DNA of 9,400 nucleotides from Candidatus Gastranaerophilales bacterium (GCA_944324205.1 CALUVK010000054.1:1-9400), one strand, 5' to 3'. Positions 1 to 6,352 are shown, counted from the first letter of the stretch. Notes: generated from the sequence alone by a model not told the origin. Numbers and translations are program-made.

Positions 1-1196
1 ATCGTAACATCTTCAGCTTCAAGGTCAGCTTTGACGTCTTCAACAACCAGATTTGCATTTACAAAGTCTGTATCACTTTCAGAAATATCATTCAAGAAAG
101 CATAATCTTTTCTGATTTTTGCACTCAATTCTTCAGCTTCTGCTATTCTTATACGAGCATAAACTTCTTCGAATTTATTGGCAAGAGTTTTCAATGTTTC
201 TGCTTTAAAGTCTTTATTAGTTGCAGTCAACTGTTTCATTAATTCTTCCTGTGCTTTATCTAATTTTTCACAATCACCAATTCTTCCGGAAACCTCTTTT
301 GCTTTATTTACAAGAGCTGTTACCATAGCAGTTACAGTTTCTTTTGCGTTCTTCTGTTTTGCACTGTCTTTAGGGAAGTTTTTAGCAATAAATCTTATAA
401 TACTTCTTTCATTGACTCCTTTATATTCGTCATTCCAATAACTGATTAACTTCAAAATTCCATCATTTGACTCTGCGTTAGGAATATATGGTTGAAGAGT
501 ATCATATATTCCTTCTGCAACCTGTGCGTACATTGGGGTTATCGCATTTCTAAATTTTTGATCATCTTCGTTTTTGTAGCTGTATTTTGTATCATCAAAA
601 TTATAGCCCATTTTATCTAATGCTAATTTATTTTCATCTAAAGCGAGTAATGCTTTTCTCAATTCTTTTGAGTCTAATTCTTTATACACAGCTTTTAAAG
701 CATCAAGTTTTTCTTCAATCTTTCCGCCTTTATTTAAAGCTGTTTCAAGTTTAGCTTCCTGCTCGTCTGTTAAAGTTTTTGAATTTTCTTTATATGATTT
801 TAAAACAGCTTTCAATTTGTCATACTGTTTTTGCATTAATTTATTTTCAGCTTTTTCTGCGTCTGTTGTACCGCCGCCTGGAGTTGTATTATTGTCAGCC
901 CATGGGCTTTTGAACATATTATTGAACCAGCTGCCGCCATTAACTCCATTCATCCAGGTTCCATTATTAAAAGAATTTAATGTCTGCTGAATTGCAAGAG
1001 CCGGATTTAACAAATTGTTTCCAAATGTCATAACTTCCGGAAAATCAAAGATTGCAGCATTAAAACTCGGTGTCATATACATAATACTGTTTGCTGCATT
1101 TCTTGCATTCCACATATTCCAGGACAGATTAATTGAGTCTGCCGGATTTTGGCTCAACATTGATGAATTTACTCCTGAAAAATAGAATGGAAACAT
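1..1196 (-). CDS. Large protein of unknown function, partial (C-terminus beyond the left edge)
   Basis: This minus-strand frame stays open from an ATG at 1194-1196 to the left edge (398 codons, no stop), so the C-terminus is missing. GAGGA at 1204-1208 lies 7 nt before the ATG and supports this start. I do not recognise the family. The first ~100 residues are rich in Asn, Met, Phe and Trp and carry no signal peptide or clear membrane segment. A short Asn/Thr/Gly linker (about residues 101-110, with NNTTPGGGTT) leads into a Lys/Glu/Leu-rich, probably all-helical region that continues to the edge and looks coiled-coil prone. A linker between an oligomerising or targeting head and a helical body would suit a structural or secreted protein, but that is a guess. 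The gene is divergent from the ribbon-helix-helix regulator and shares its 174-bp upstream region. Coding is supported by length, SD and codon use; function is unknown. Confidence 0.85.
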   Translation of the reverse strand, partial: MFPFYFSGVNSSMLSQNPADSINLSWNMWNARNAANSIMYMTPSFNAAIFDFPEVMTFGNNLLNPALAIQQTLNSFNNGTWMNGVNGGSWFNNMFKSPWADNNTTPGGGTTDAEKAENKLMQKQYDKLKAVLKSYKENSKTLTDEQEAKLETALNKGGKIEEKLDALKAVYKELDSKELRKALLALDENKLALDKMGYNFDDTKYSYKNEDDQKFRNAITPMYAQVAEGIYDTLQPYIPNAESNDGILKLISYWNDEYKGVNERSIIRFIAKNFPKDSAKQKNAKETVTAMVTALVNKAKEVSGRIGDCEKLDKAQEELMKQLTATNKDFKAETLKTLANKFEEVYARIRIAEAEELSAKIRKDYAFLNDISESDTDFVNANLVVEDVKADLEAEDVT

Positions 1197-1222
1197 ACTT
1201 TTATCCTCATTTATAATATCCT

Positions 1223-1250
1223 TATATATATAAAGTTGTTGATTTGTAAA
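1223..1250 (-). promoter_or_regulatory. Probable promoter of the partial left-edge gene
   Basis: On the minus strand a TTTACA (-35, 1245-1250) and a TATATA (-10, 1223-1228) are 16 nt apart, placing transcription start near 1216 and giving a leader of about 20 nt before the ATG. The region is very AT-rich and neighbouring hexamers (TATAAG, TATTATA) could serve instead, so the exact boxes are uncertain. Confidence 0.4.
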
Positions 1251-1316
1251 AAATTGACTTTTTTGTTAACTTTTCTTAATATTCCGTTACATTGTTAATA
1301 TAAAACAGATATACTC

Positions 1317-1344
1317 TTGTAATAAATTATTTGTATGATATAAT
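1317..1344 (+). promoter_or_regulatory. Extended -10 promoter of the ribbon-helix-helix gene
   Basis: TTGTAA (1317-1322), a 16-nt spacer and TATAAT (1339-1344), with TG at 1336-1337 making an extended -10 (TGATATAAT). Predicted start is near 1351. A start codon at TTG 1356 would then lie about 5 nt from the mRNA end with no SD, which favours the ATG at 1371. Confidence 0.7.
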
Positions 1345-1370
1345 AGAGTATCACCTTGATTGGAGGGAAT

Positions 1371-1559
1371 ATGGCAAGAGTATTAATATCAATGTCTAAT
1401 GATTTTTTGAATAAAGTTGACAGTGTTGCTTCTTCTGAACAAAGAACAAGAAGTGAATTAATCAGAGAAGCTCTAAGAGTTTATATAAAACGTAATAAGA
1501 TTTCTAACAGCTTGAAGGCAGAAGAAAATGCAACTATTCTAACCGAACTTTTAGGCTAA
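1371..1559 (+). CDS. Ribbon-helix-helix (CopG/MetJ-like) transcriptional regulator
   Basis: A 62-residue protein with the classic single-domain layout: a short beta strand (ARVLISMS, about residues 2-9) that would lie in the DNA major groove as a dimer, helix 1 (about 10-21), a turn, and helix 2 beginning at the RTRSELIREALRVYI signature (about 26-40). The tail is polar and has no toxin-binding motif I can name. ATG 1371 is preferred over the in-frame TTG at 1356 because GGAGG (1362-1366) lies 4 nt before it and the beta strand then starts at the N-terminus, as in the family. Such proteins are often antitoxins, but no toxin gene follows: the next 270 bp lack a long ORF. It is therefore probably a free-standing repressor, perhaps of itself and of the divergent gene whose upstream region it shares. 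That regulatory link is inferred. Confidence 0.85.
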   Translation: MARVLISMSNDFLNKVDSVASSEQRTRSELIREALRVYIKRNKISNSLKAEENATILTELLG

Positions 1560-1600
1560 GAATATTTTGTGTTTTGTCTCTAATCTACCCCTAAAAAGAA

Positions 1601-1625
1601 GCTGACAGGATTTTTCCTAGTCAGC
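1601..1625 (+). terminator. Hairpin after the ribbon-helix-helix gene, weak terminator candidate
   Basis: GCTGAC (1601-1606) pairs with GTCAGC (1620-1625), and AGG with CCT inside it, with one bulged A and an ATTTTT loop. The stem is sound, but the following bases (ATAAGTATTTTCTCT) are only a broken U-tract. It may be a leaky terminator or part of a structured 3' UTR or small RNA. Confidence 0.45.
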
Positions 1626-1659
1626 ATAAGTATTTTCTCTAATAATTTTGGGAGGAGAT

Positions 1660-1758
1660 TTGGGGATAGTTGATACATGGCATGCTACAATAAATTTTCA
1701 AATCATGATAGAGCATGTCAAGAAAAATTTACAAAAATTTACAATCTTGACAGCTTAA
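1660..1758 (+). CDS. Possible 32-residue small protein
   Basis: A TTG at 1660 follows GGAGG (1651-1655) by 4 nt, the same SD spacing as the upstream regulator gene. It opens 32 codons ending at TAA 1756-1758. The predicted peptide starts MGIVDTWHATINFQIM and ends in a basic then hydrophobic stretch (VKKNLQKFTILTA). It would be co-transcribed with the regulator if the hairpin at 1601-1625 is read through. Against it: the length is easily reached by chance, the start is not ATG, and an inverted repeat (CATGCT at 1682-1687 against AGCATG at 1712-1717) could explain conservation as RNA or an operator. Only the strong SD argues for translation. Confidence 0.22.
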   Translation: MGIVDTWHATINFQIMIEHVKKNLQKFTILTA

Positions 1759-1780
1759 AAATTTTAAATATTGGTACTAC

Positions 1781-1810
1781 TTGCTAAATCCCTCCACGAA
1801 ATGTTATAAT
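1781..1810 (+). promoter_or_regulatory. Extended -10 promoter of the small exported protein gene
   Basis: TTGCTA (1781-1786), an 18-nt spacer and TATAAT (1805-1810), preceded by TG at 1802-1803 (TGTTATAAT). Predicted start near 1817 puts the long upstream reading (a TTG at 1781) inside the promoter, so translation should begin at ATG 1832. Confidence 0.65.
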
Positions 1811-1831
1811 TTTACAAAAGGAATAAGTTGT

Positions 1832-2263
1832 ATGAAAAAAATTTTTATATTAGCAGTATTGCTACTTCCTATAGGAGTTTTGGCAAATGAAATTGTATCA
1901 TTAGAAGGTTTAACAGAGCCAGAATGGAAAGATTTTGCGCCACCTGCTTATGCAGATGTAGAAGAACCTAAAGGTCTCGGAAAGCTAAATGAAACTGTTA
2001 GCTACTGGTATCAAAGACGTGCGGATTTTGAAAGTTCAATTGAAGAATGCAGATCAATAGAAGATAATGACGAAAAACTCAGTTGTTATCAGGAAGTAAA
2101 AGTAAAACAGTATCAAAAGAACAGTGAATATAATGCAAAAATTGAAGCTCAAGAAAGAGCAGGCTTAGGACCGAGCGAAATGTATGATAAAACAAATAAT
2201 ATGCTTCCAATAGGAAATTATTTGAATAATTTCACCCGCTTTCAACCTAATGAAATCCGCTAA
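1832..2263 (+). CDS. Small exported protein of unknown function
   Basis: A 143-residue protein with a textbook signal peptide: MKK, a hydrophobic core to about residue 16, and a probable cleavage after VLA (residue 18). The start is ATG 1832, because AAAGGA (1817-1822) lies 9 nt upstream and the signal peptide would be masked if the reading began at TTG 1781. The mature part is acidic and hydrophilic. It contains EPEWKDFAPP (residues 29-38), a helical central region and two cysteines (C73, C85) twelve residues apart that could form a disulfide in the periplasm. There is no lipobox, second membrane segment or repeat. I do not recognise the family; it resembles the other short exported proteins of this window in size and style but not obviously in sequence. 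It ends 7 bp before the convergent YkgJ-type gene with no terminator visible between them, so their transcripts may overlap. Confidence 0.85.
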   Translation: MKKIFILAVLLLPIGVLANEIVSLEGLTEPEWKDFAPPAYADVEEPKGLGKLNETVSYWYQRRADFESSIEECRSIEDNDEKLSCYQEVKVKQYQKNSEYNAKIEAQERAGLGPSEMYDKTNNMLPIGNYLNNFTRFQPNEIR

Positions 2264-2270
2264 ATCTTTA

Positions 2271-2711
2271 TCACCAGTCATCTGAGCCATAAAGTTTGTA
2301 TTTATTAATTATAGCTTTATGATGGTCAATTATTTTTTGTACACTTTTATCTTGAACCATCATAGTTTCGTAATGTAAAATTTCTTCTTTTAATTTTCTT
2401 ACCTGCTGCTTAACTTTTTCTAATTTAGAAAAAGTTTCTCCGTAAAATCCACAACCTTCAGGTAAATAAGCAAATGGAGAAGAAGGATAGTTGATGCATA
2501 CTTGCGGCTTATTTTTATTCGTACACAATTTACCTTTGAGATAGTTGCATGAACAAAAAGTTATATTATTCGTTTTATCTACAGGAGTTAACAATTGTTC
2601 AAATTCCTGAGTCAAAGGTTGAATACCATCAAAAAATATCAGGCGATTTTCGAAATCTACTGCTATTCTTCGGCAACATTCACCACATTTATTACAAAAA
2701 TCTCTACTCAT
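2271..2711 (-). CDS. YkgJ-family cysteine-cluster protein
   Basis: A 146-residue cytoplasmic protein with the family hallmark CxxCxxCC at the N-terminus (C6, C9, C12, C13). More cysteines follow at C53, C55, C63, C72 and C87, the C72 one in a QVCINYP motif equivalent to the family's CRxFP. The set is predicted to bind zinc or an iron-sulfur cluster. The family has no single agreed function; roles in Fe-S chemistry or metal handling have been proposed. The last ~50 residues (95-146) are a charged, probably coiled helix. No SD is visible before the ATG (2709-2711), whose first base lies only 9 nt after a TATAAT, so the mRNA may be leaderless. It is divergent from the 2798 gene (86 bp between them) and convergent with the exported-protein gene at 1832. 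Confidence 0.9.
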   Translation of the reverse strand: MSRDFCNKCGECCRRIAVDFENRLIFFDGIQPLTQEFEQLLTPVDKTNNITFCSCNYLKGKLCTNKNKPQVCINYPSSPFAYLPEGCGFYGETFSKLEKVKQQVRKLKEEILHYETMMVQDKSVQKIIDHHKAIINKYKLYGSDDW

Positions 2712-2720
2712 AATCTAATT

Positions 2721-2748
2721 ATTATACATTTAATATAGGATAGTCAAA
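2721..2748 (-). promoter_or_regulatory. Promoter of the YkgJ-family gene, implying a leaderless mRNA
   Basis: On the minus strand TATAAT occupies 2721-2726. A TTTGAC (2743-2748) lies 16 nt upstream of it, or TTGACT at 15 nt. The -10 ends 9 nt before the ATG, so transcription should start within a few bases of the start codon and leave no room for an SD. Confidence 0.55.
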
Positions 2749-2797
2749 GGGTTAAAAATATAATATCATGTAGATATATTTAAATAGGAGAAGAAAA

Positions 2798-3190
2798 ATG
2801 AAAAGATTAGTTCTTGCTTTAGGATTATGTTTTGCTATTCACGGAGCCGTATTTGCAGACGGGAATGCCTTTACACCATTAGATTTTAATGATACAGCAT
2901 ATGGAAGCGCAACAACATCCAGTACAAAATCAACCGCATCATATTCATCTACAAATGGTGATGCAATAGGCAATGGCAATATACAAAATGCTATTTTACA
3001 ATTAGACAATGCCCAGGTTGATATAAGAAATGACCTATTAAATTGTAAAACAAAATACGCCGACGTAGATGCACAGTATAAGTTGATTAAAACTGAAAGA
3101 AAAGCTTTAAAAAAACAAGTTAACGCAATCGAAAAAAGAATAAAAGAAATAGATAAAGCAAAAGAAAAAATCAGAAAAAATATGCTATAG
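2798..3190 (+). CDS. Small exported coiled-coil protein of unknown function
   Basis: A 130-residue protein with a signal peptide (MKRLVLALG..., probable cleavage after VFA, residue 20). A Ser/Thr-rich low-complexity stretch follows (about residues 37-53), then a long helical, strongly coiled-coil-like C-terminal half (about 60-130) that becomes very Lys-rich (KKQVNAIEKRIKEIDKAKEK). There is a single cysteine in the coil (C83) and one in the signal peptide. The layout of a flexible linker before a basic coiled coil would suit an envelope-associated or polymer-binding protein, but I recognise no family. AGGAG (2786-2790) lies 7 nt before the ATG. A TATAAT at 2759-2764 without a good -35 may be its promoter. 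The gene ends immediately before a strong bidirectional terminator. Confidence 0.85.
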   Translation: MKRLVLALGLCFAIHGAVFADGNAFTPLDFNDTAYGSATTSSTKSTASYSSTNGDAIGNGNIQNAILQLDNAQVDIRNDLLNCKTKYADVDAQYKLIKTERKALKKQVNAIEKRIKEIDKAKEKIRKNML

Positions 3191-3225
3191 TAAATAAAAA
3201 GAGGGTTAAACCCTCTTTTTATTTA
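3191..3225. terminator. Bidirectional intrinsic terminator
   Basis: A perfect inverted repeat with 17-bp arms around a single central A (3208). The GC core is GAGGG/CCCTC, flanked by AAAAA on one side and TTTTT on the other, so each strand has hairpin plus U-tract. It serves the two convergent genes ending at 3190 and 3234. Confidence 0.95.
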
Positions 3226-3233
3226 CCCACATT

Positions 3234-3572
3234 TTATTTACTATTTTGAAAAAGCGGTTTGCTCCTATTTTGTAAACATACACCGAATTGACAACTCGAA
3301 TTATAGTTATAATCACTTTCTGTCGGAGCAAAGCTTTCTGCTTGTTCTCTTATATCACTTCTATCCAGAGGTTTTAGTCTTACTTCAGGGGAATCTGCAA
3401 ATTCGCTTAAATTTTCACCGCTAGGATTGTAGACGGGGGTTACACGTTCTCTAAACCCGGGCAGTGAACAAACTGTTTCACCTCCTTCTATAGGACAAGC
3501 TGCACGGGCTGGAGAAATAAATGGAAATATAAGAGGTATGACGAGTATAGAAAATATTAGAAACTTTTTCAT
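3234..3572 (-). CDS. Small exported four-cysteine protein of unknown function
   Basis: A 112-residue protein with a long signal peptide (MKKFLIFSILVIPLIF..., probable cleavage after ARA, residue 24). The mature part has four cysteines in two close pairs (C26 and C35; C94 and C99), suggesting two disulfides or a metal site in the periplasm. The middle (40-85) is Pro- and charge-rich and probably extended. I do not recognise the family. GGAG at 3581-3584 lies 8 nt before the ATG at 3570-3572. Upstream in the same frame is a nine-codon ORF with its own perfect SD, described separately. It shares the terminator at 3191-3225 with the convergent coiled-coil gene and is divergent from the serine hydrolase gene. 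Confidence 0.82.
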   Translation of the reverse strand: MKKFLIFSILVIPLIFPFISPARAACPIEGGETVCSLPGFRERVTPVYNPSGENLSEFADSPEVRLKPLDRSDIREQAESFAPTESDYNYNSSCQFGVCLQNRSKPLFQNSK

Positions 3573-3593
3573 ATAGAAAACTCCTTTTATTTT

Positions 3594-3623
3594 TTATACT
3601 AATATTGTTTTTGTTTTTATCAT
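3594..3623 (-). other. In-frame upstream ORF with a perfect SD (possible leader peptide)
   Basis: On the minus strand the consensus SD AAGGAGGT (3626-3633) is followed by ATG (3621-3623) and a nine-residue ORF MIKTKTILV ending at TAA 3594-3596. It ends 21 nt before the ATG of the exported four-cysteine gene and is in the same frame (17 codons between the two ATGs). A minus-strand TATACT (3649-3654) would start the transcript about 10 nt before the SD. It may be a leader peptide, a translation-coupling device, or an older start lost to a stop codon. Confidence 0.4.
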
Positions 3624-3671
3624 TAACCTCCTTAACTAGGCATAAAGTAGTATATTTTAGAATTCAATTAT

Positions 3672-3700
3672 TTGAAGGATACCAAAAGAATTTATATAAT
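3672..3700 (+). promoter_or_regulatory. Promoter of the serine hydrolase gene
   Basis: TTGAAG (3672-3677) and TATAAT (3695-3700) separated by the optimal 17 nt. The predicted start near 3707 gives a 5' UTR of about 30 nt carrying GGAGG at 3724-3728. Confidence 0.75.
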
Positions 3701-3736
3701 GTTAGTATTAAATTGGGATATTTGGAGGACTTCTAA

Positions 3737-4945
3737 TTGTACGCATATCAAGAACAGCCGCAAAAACCTGTCAGAAGATTACACGTAGTACCTAATAAAC
3801 GACGTTCTACAATTGTAATTAATAAACCGGCTATTAAGAAAAAAAAGAAAAATATCTTTTTAGAAGCCTTCAGAATGTTAGTTGTATTTTCATTTCTAGG
3901 AGCTTTTATATATTTTGTTTTTCCTACAAGCTTTTCAAGACTTATTCAGAAAGTATTTTTTCCAAATCATTTACCTATAAATGTTAAAGAAATGCAAAAT
4001 ATGACCTTAAGCAATAAAAAAATAGATAGAGTAAGTGAAGCTGATTTATATTCTATATCAAATCCTGTTACAAATTATTTAAGTAATGATTTATTTTTAA
4101 ATAGGCTTTTATTGACACCAACCGTTCAAAAAACTCATAGCGAAGTGACTACAATGTATCACACAACAGAAATGACTGGTTTAAAACAGCAGTTATTGAA
4201 TTTGGCATCACAATATCCTATGATAAAACCTGCTATTTATGTTTGGGAATATGAAAACGGAAAGTTTGTTGATATAAATGCAGATAAAATGTATTCTGCA
4301 GCCAGTATCATAAAACTCCCTGTACTTATCAGGATGTTTAAATCAATAGAAGCCAAACAAATGACAATATATGATGAAATGACACTTACTAATTATTACA
4401 AATCTTCAGGTTCAGGCTCTCTTCAATATGCCCAAACTGGCAGAAAATATACTTTAGACCAGCTTGCTAAAACAATGATTCAAGATTCTGATAATACTTC
4501 AACCAATATGATTATGTCAAAAATGGGTGGTATGGATGATGTAAATATCGGACTAAGAGACTGGGGGATTTCTAAAACATATGTAAGGACATGGCTGCCA
4601 GATCTTGCCGGCACCAATAAAACTACAGCTAAAGATATGGCAAAGATTTTATATAACTTAGATAATCCCGGATTTTTAAATATAAATTCAAGAGAGTATA
4701 TTATTGATTATCTAAGCCATGTAAAAAATAATCGCTTAATCGCTGCTGGACTTGGAGAAGGTGCAATGTTTGTTCACAAAACAGGTGATATTGGAACAAT
4801 GCTAGGAGATGCCGGAATTGTATATGCTCAAAATGGAAAGAAGTATATAGTTGTAATTCTTGCTAATCGGCCACATAATGCACCCCAGGGAAAAGATTTT
4901 ATAGTAAAAGCATCAAGCCTCATATATAAGGCAATCGTCGGATAA
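3737..4945 (+). CDS. Membrane-anchored class A beta-lactamase-like serine hydrolase
   Basis: A 402-residue protein. The TTG start is backed by GGAGG 8 nt upstream and a good promoter. Residues 1-40 are cytoplasmic and very basic (a run of five lysines before 40); residues about 45-63 form one membrane anchor; the rest is extracytoplasmic. From about residue 150 it has the penicillin-recognising serine hydrolase fold. The nucleophile motif SIIK is at S190/K193, the SDN motif at 251-253 and KTG at 348-350. In the omega loop, where class A beta-lactamases have RWEPELN, this protein reads TWLPDLA (285-291): the deacylating Glu166 is Leu287 and Asn170 is Ala291. True beta-lactamase turnover is therefore unlikely; a peptidase, amidase or penicillin-binding role on peptidoglycan is more plausible. 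I recall similar LPDLxGTN forms in cyanobacterial homologues, from memory only. A terminator ends the unit. Confidence 0.9.
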   Translation: MYAYQEQPQKPVRRLHVVPNKRRSTIVINKPAIKKKKKNIFLEAFRMLVVFSFLGAFIYFVFPTSFSRLIQKVFFPNHLPINVKEMQNMTLSNKKIDRVSEADLYSISNPVTNYLSNDLFLNRLLLTPTVQKTHSEVTTMYHTTEMTGLKQQLLNLASQYPMIKPAIYVWEYENGKFVDINADKMYSAASIIKLPVLIRMFKSIEAKQMTIYDEMTLTNYYKSSGSGSLQYAQTGRKYTLDQLAKTMIQDSDNTSTNMIMSKMGGMDDVNIGLRDWGISKTYVRTWLPDLAGTNKTTAKDMAKILYNLDNPGFLNINSREYIIDYLSHVKNNRLIAAGLGEGAMFVHKTGDIGTMLGDAGIVYAQNGKKYIVVILANRPHNAPQGKDFIVKASSLIYKAIVG

Positions 4946-4949
4946 ATCG

Positions 4950-4979
4950 AAAAACAGGTAAAAAAAACCTGTTTTTTTT
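4950..4979 (+). terminator. Intrinsic terminator after the serine hydrolase gene
   Basis: AAAAACAGGT (4950-4959) pairs with ACCTGTTTTT (4967-4976) across a seven-A loop, and the T-run continues to 4979. The A-run 5' of the stem may also allow activity on the other strand. Confidence 0.92.
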
Positions 4980-5021
4980 ATATATTTTATGCTATTCTTT
5001 TATAAGTAAAAGTGAGGATTT

Positions 5022-6134
5022 ATGGATAAAAATTTAGTTGTTGGTGCCGGCATAACCGGAGCAGTTATCGCAAGAAAAATTGCAGAAGAATTGGGTGAAA
5101 AAGTATTATTAATAGATAGACGTAAGACTGTAGCTGGAAACTCTTATGATTACAAAGATAAAGAAACCGGCATTACAGTTCATAAATACGGACCTCACAT
5201 TTTTCATACTAATAATAAAGACGTTTGGGATTATTTATCAAAATACACAAAATGGCACTATTTTTTTCTAAAACCTAATGCTGTAATTGAAGGAGAAAAA
5301 GTTACTTTACCATTTAATCTCACAACAATACGAGAATTATTTTCCCCCAAAATGGCTGACAGTTTAGAAGAAAAACTTATCTCTAATTATGGTTATGGCG
5401 TTAAACTACCTATATTAAAGCTTAAAGAAAATAAAGATAAAGAATTAAAGTTTTTAGCAGAATATATTTATGAAAATGTTTTTAAGAATTATACAATGAA
5501 GCAATGGGGTTTAAATCCTGAAGAAATAGACCCCACAGTGACAGCAAGAGTTCCTGTTTATATAAGCCATGATAACAGATATTTTCAAGATAAGTATCAA
5601 GGTATTCCGCAGCAAGGCTACACGAAAATGATAGAGAATATGATTTCTCATAAAAACATTGATATAAAACTAAATACAGATTACAAAAAGCTTAAAGGGA
5701 CTGATTTTAAACGTATATTCTACACAGGCGCGATTGATGAATTTTTTGACTACAAATATGGAGAACTTCCTTACAGAAGTTTGCAATTTGATATCCAAAT
5801 ACTAAACAAAGAATTTTATCAAAAAACTGTTGTGACCAATTATCCAAACAATTATGATTTTACAAGAATAACAGAACACAAATATTTTCTTGATGAGAAA
5901 TCGGATAAAACAATAATTTCTATTGAATACCCGGAACAATTTAAAAAAGGTATAAATGAAAGGTATTATCCAATTTCAAATCCTGAAACACAAACTTTAT
6001 ATGAAAAATATAGTAATGAAGCTAAAAAATATTCAAATCTACATTTTTGCGGCCGGCTAGGCGAATATAAGTATTACAACATGGATTTAGCTATAGAAAA
6101 AGCATTTGAACTATTTAATAAAATTTACTCATAA
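5022..6134 (+). CDS. glf: UDP-galactopyranose mutase
   Basis: This flavoenzyme interconverts UDP-galactopyranose and UDP-galactofuranose, the donor for Galf in surface glycans, in the cytoplasm. The 370-residue length is normal. An N-terminal FAD/NAD(P)-binding motif GAGITG (8-13) is followed by the family signature HKYGPHIFHT (54-63), the YTMKQWG segment (157-163), DNRYFQDKYQGIP (184-196) with GYT at 199-201, TRITEHKYF (281-289) holding the catalytic Arg282, and GRLGEYKYYNMD near the C-terminus (344-355). One oddity: the usual LPVR motif reads VPVY, so the arginine equivalent to E. coli Arg174 appears to be Tyr180, though Arg186 is near. The SD is GAGGA, only 3 nt from the ATG. The preceding terminator makes it a separate unit from the hydrolase gene; its own promoter is not clear (TATAAG at 5001-5006 is possible). 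With the WecA/TagO-type gene it suggests a Galf-containing envelope glycan. Confidence 0.95.
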   Translation: MDKNLVVGAGITGAVIARKIAEELGEKVLLIDRRKTVAGNSYDYKDKETGITVHKYGPHIFHTNNKDVWDYLSKYTKWHYFFLKPNAVIEGEKVTLPFNLTTIRELFSPKMADSLEEKLISNYGYGVKLPILKLKENKDKELKFLAEYIYENVFKNYTMKQWGLNPEEIDPTVTARVPVYISHDNRYFQDKYQGIPQQGYTKMIENMISHKNIDIKLNTDYKKLKGTDFKRIFYTGAIDEFFDYKYGELPYRSLQFDIQILNKEFYQKTVVTNYPNNYDFTRITEHKYFLDEKSDKTIISIEYPEQFKKGINERYYPISNPETQTLYEKYSNEAKKYSNLHFCGRLGEYKYYNMDLAIEKAFELFNKIYS

Positions 6135-6203
6135 AATAAATCTAGTATTTTTGTAAAAATAAATAACAAAGTATAATAACTTCAAGCTCGAAATAAAACC
6201 TTT

Positions 6204-6300
6204 GAGTCAGACCTCACGTTAATATATAAGCTGGTAGTTTTACAAAATGTCTGACGGCAATGTGTTCTTTTCTTTTTGGTTACTTTTTCTTTTTAGTAAA
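6204..6300. repeat. 97-bp direct repeat, copy 1
   Basis: Matches copy 2 (6375-6471) at 94 of 97 positions by eye; the three differences are all A/G transitions. It starts with GAGTCAGACCTC and ends in a pyrimidine-rich tract (TTCTTTTCTTTTTGGTTAC...). Inside it GTCAGAC (6206-6212) and GTCTGAC (6249-6255) form an inverted pair. In this copy the terminal hairpin is cut off after AGTAAA, where sequence identity with copy 2 also stops. Confidence 0.92.
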
Positions 6301-6352
6301 ATTGCATTTTCTGAGACGATTTACCTAAAATTAAATCCTGGTTCAAAATCCG

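Noticed and set aside
178..441. Plus-strand 87-codon frame inside the left-edge gene
   Set aside because: Antisense to a continuous 398-codon frame with SD and promoter; composition is typical of an antisense reading of helical Lys/Glu-rich code.
1371..1758. Toxin-antitoxin pair formed by the ribbon-helix-helix protein and the small downstream ORF
   Set aside because: The 32-codon ORF is too short and lacks any toxin motif; its translation is itself doubtful.
6336..6351. T-arm-like GGTTCAAAATCC between the two 97-bp repeats, a possible tRNA fragment or attachment site
   Set aside because: The flanks do not pair as a T stem, and no matching 3' end of the tRNA-Glu sequence is duplicated here.
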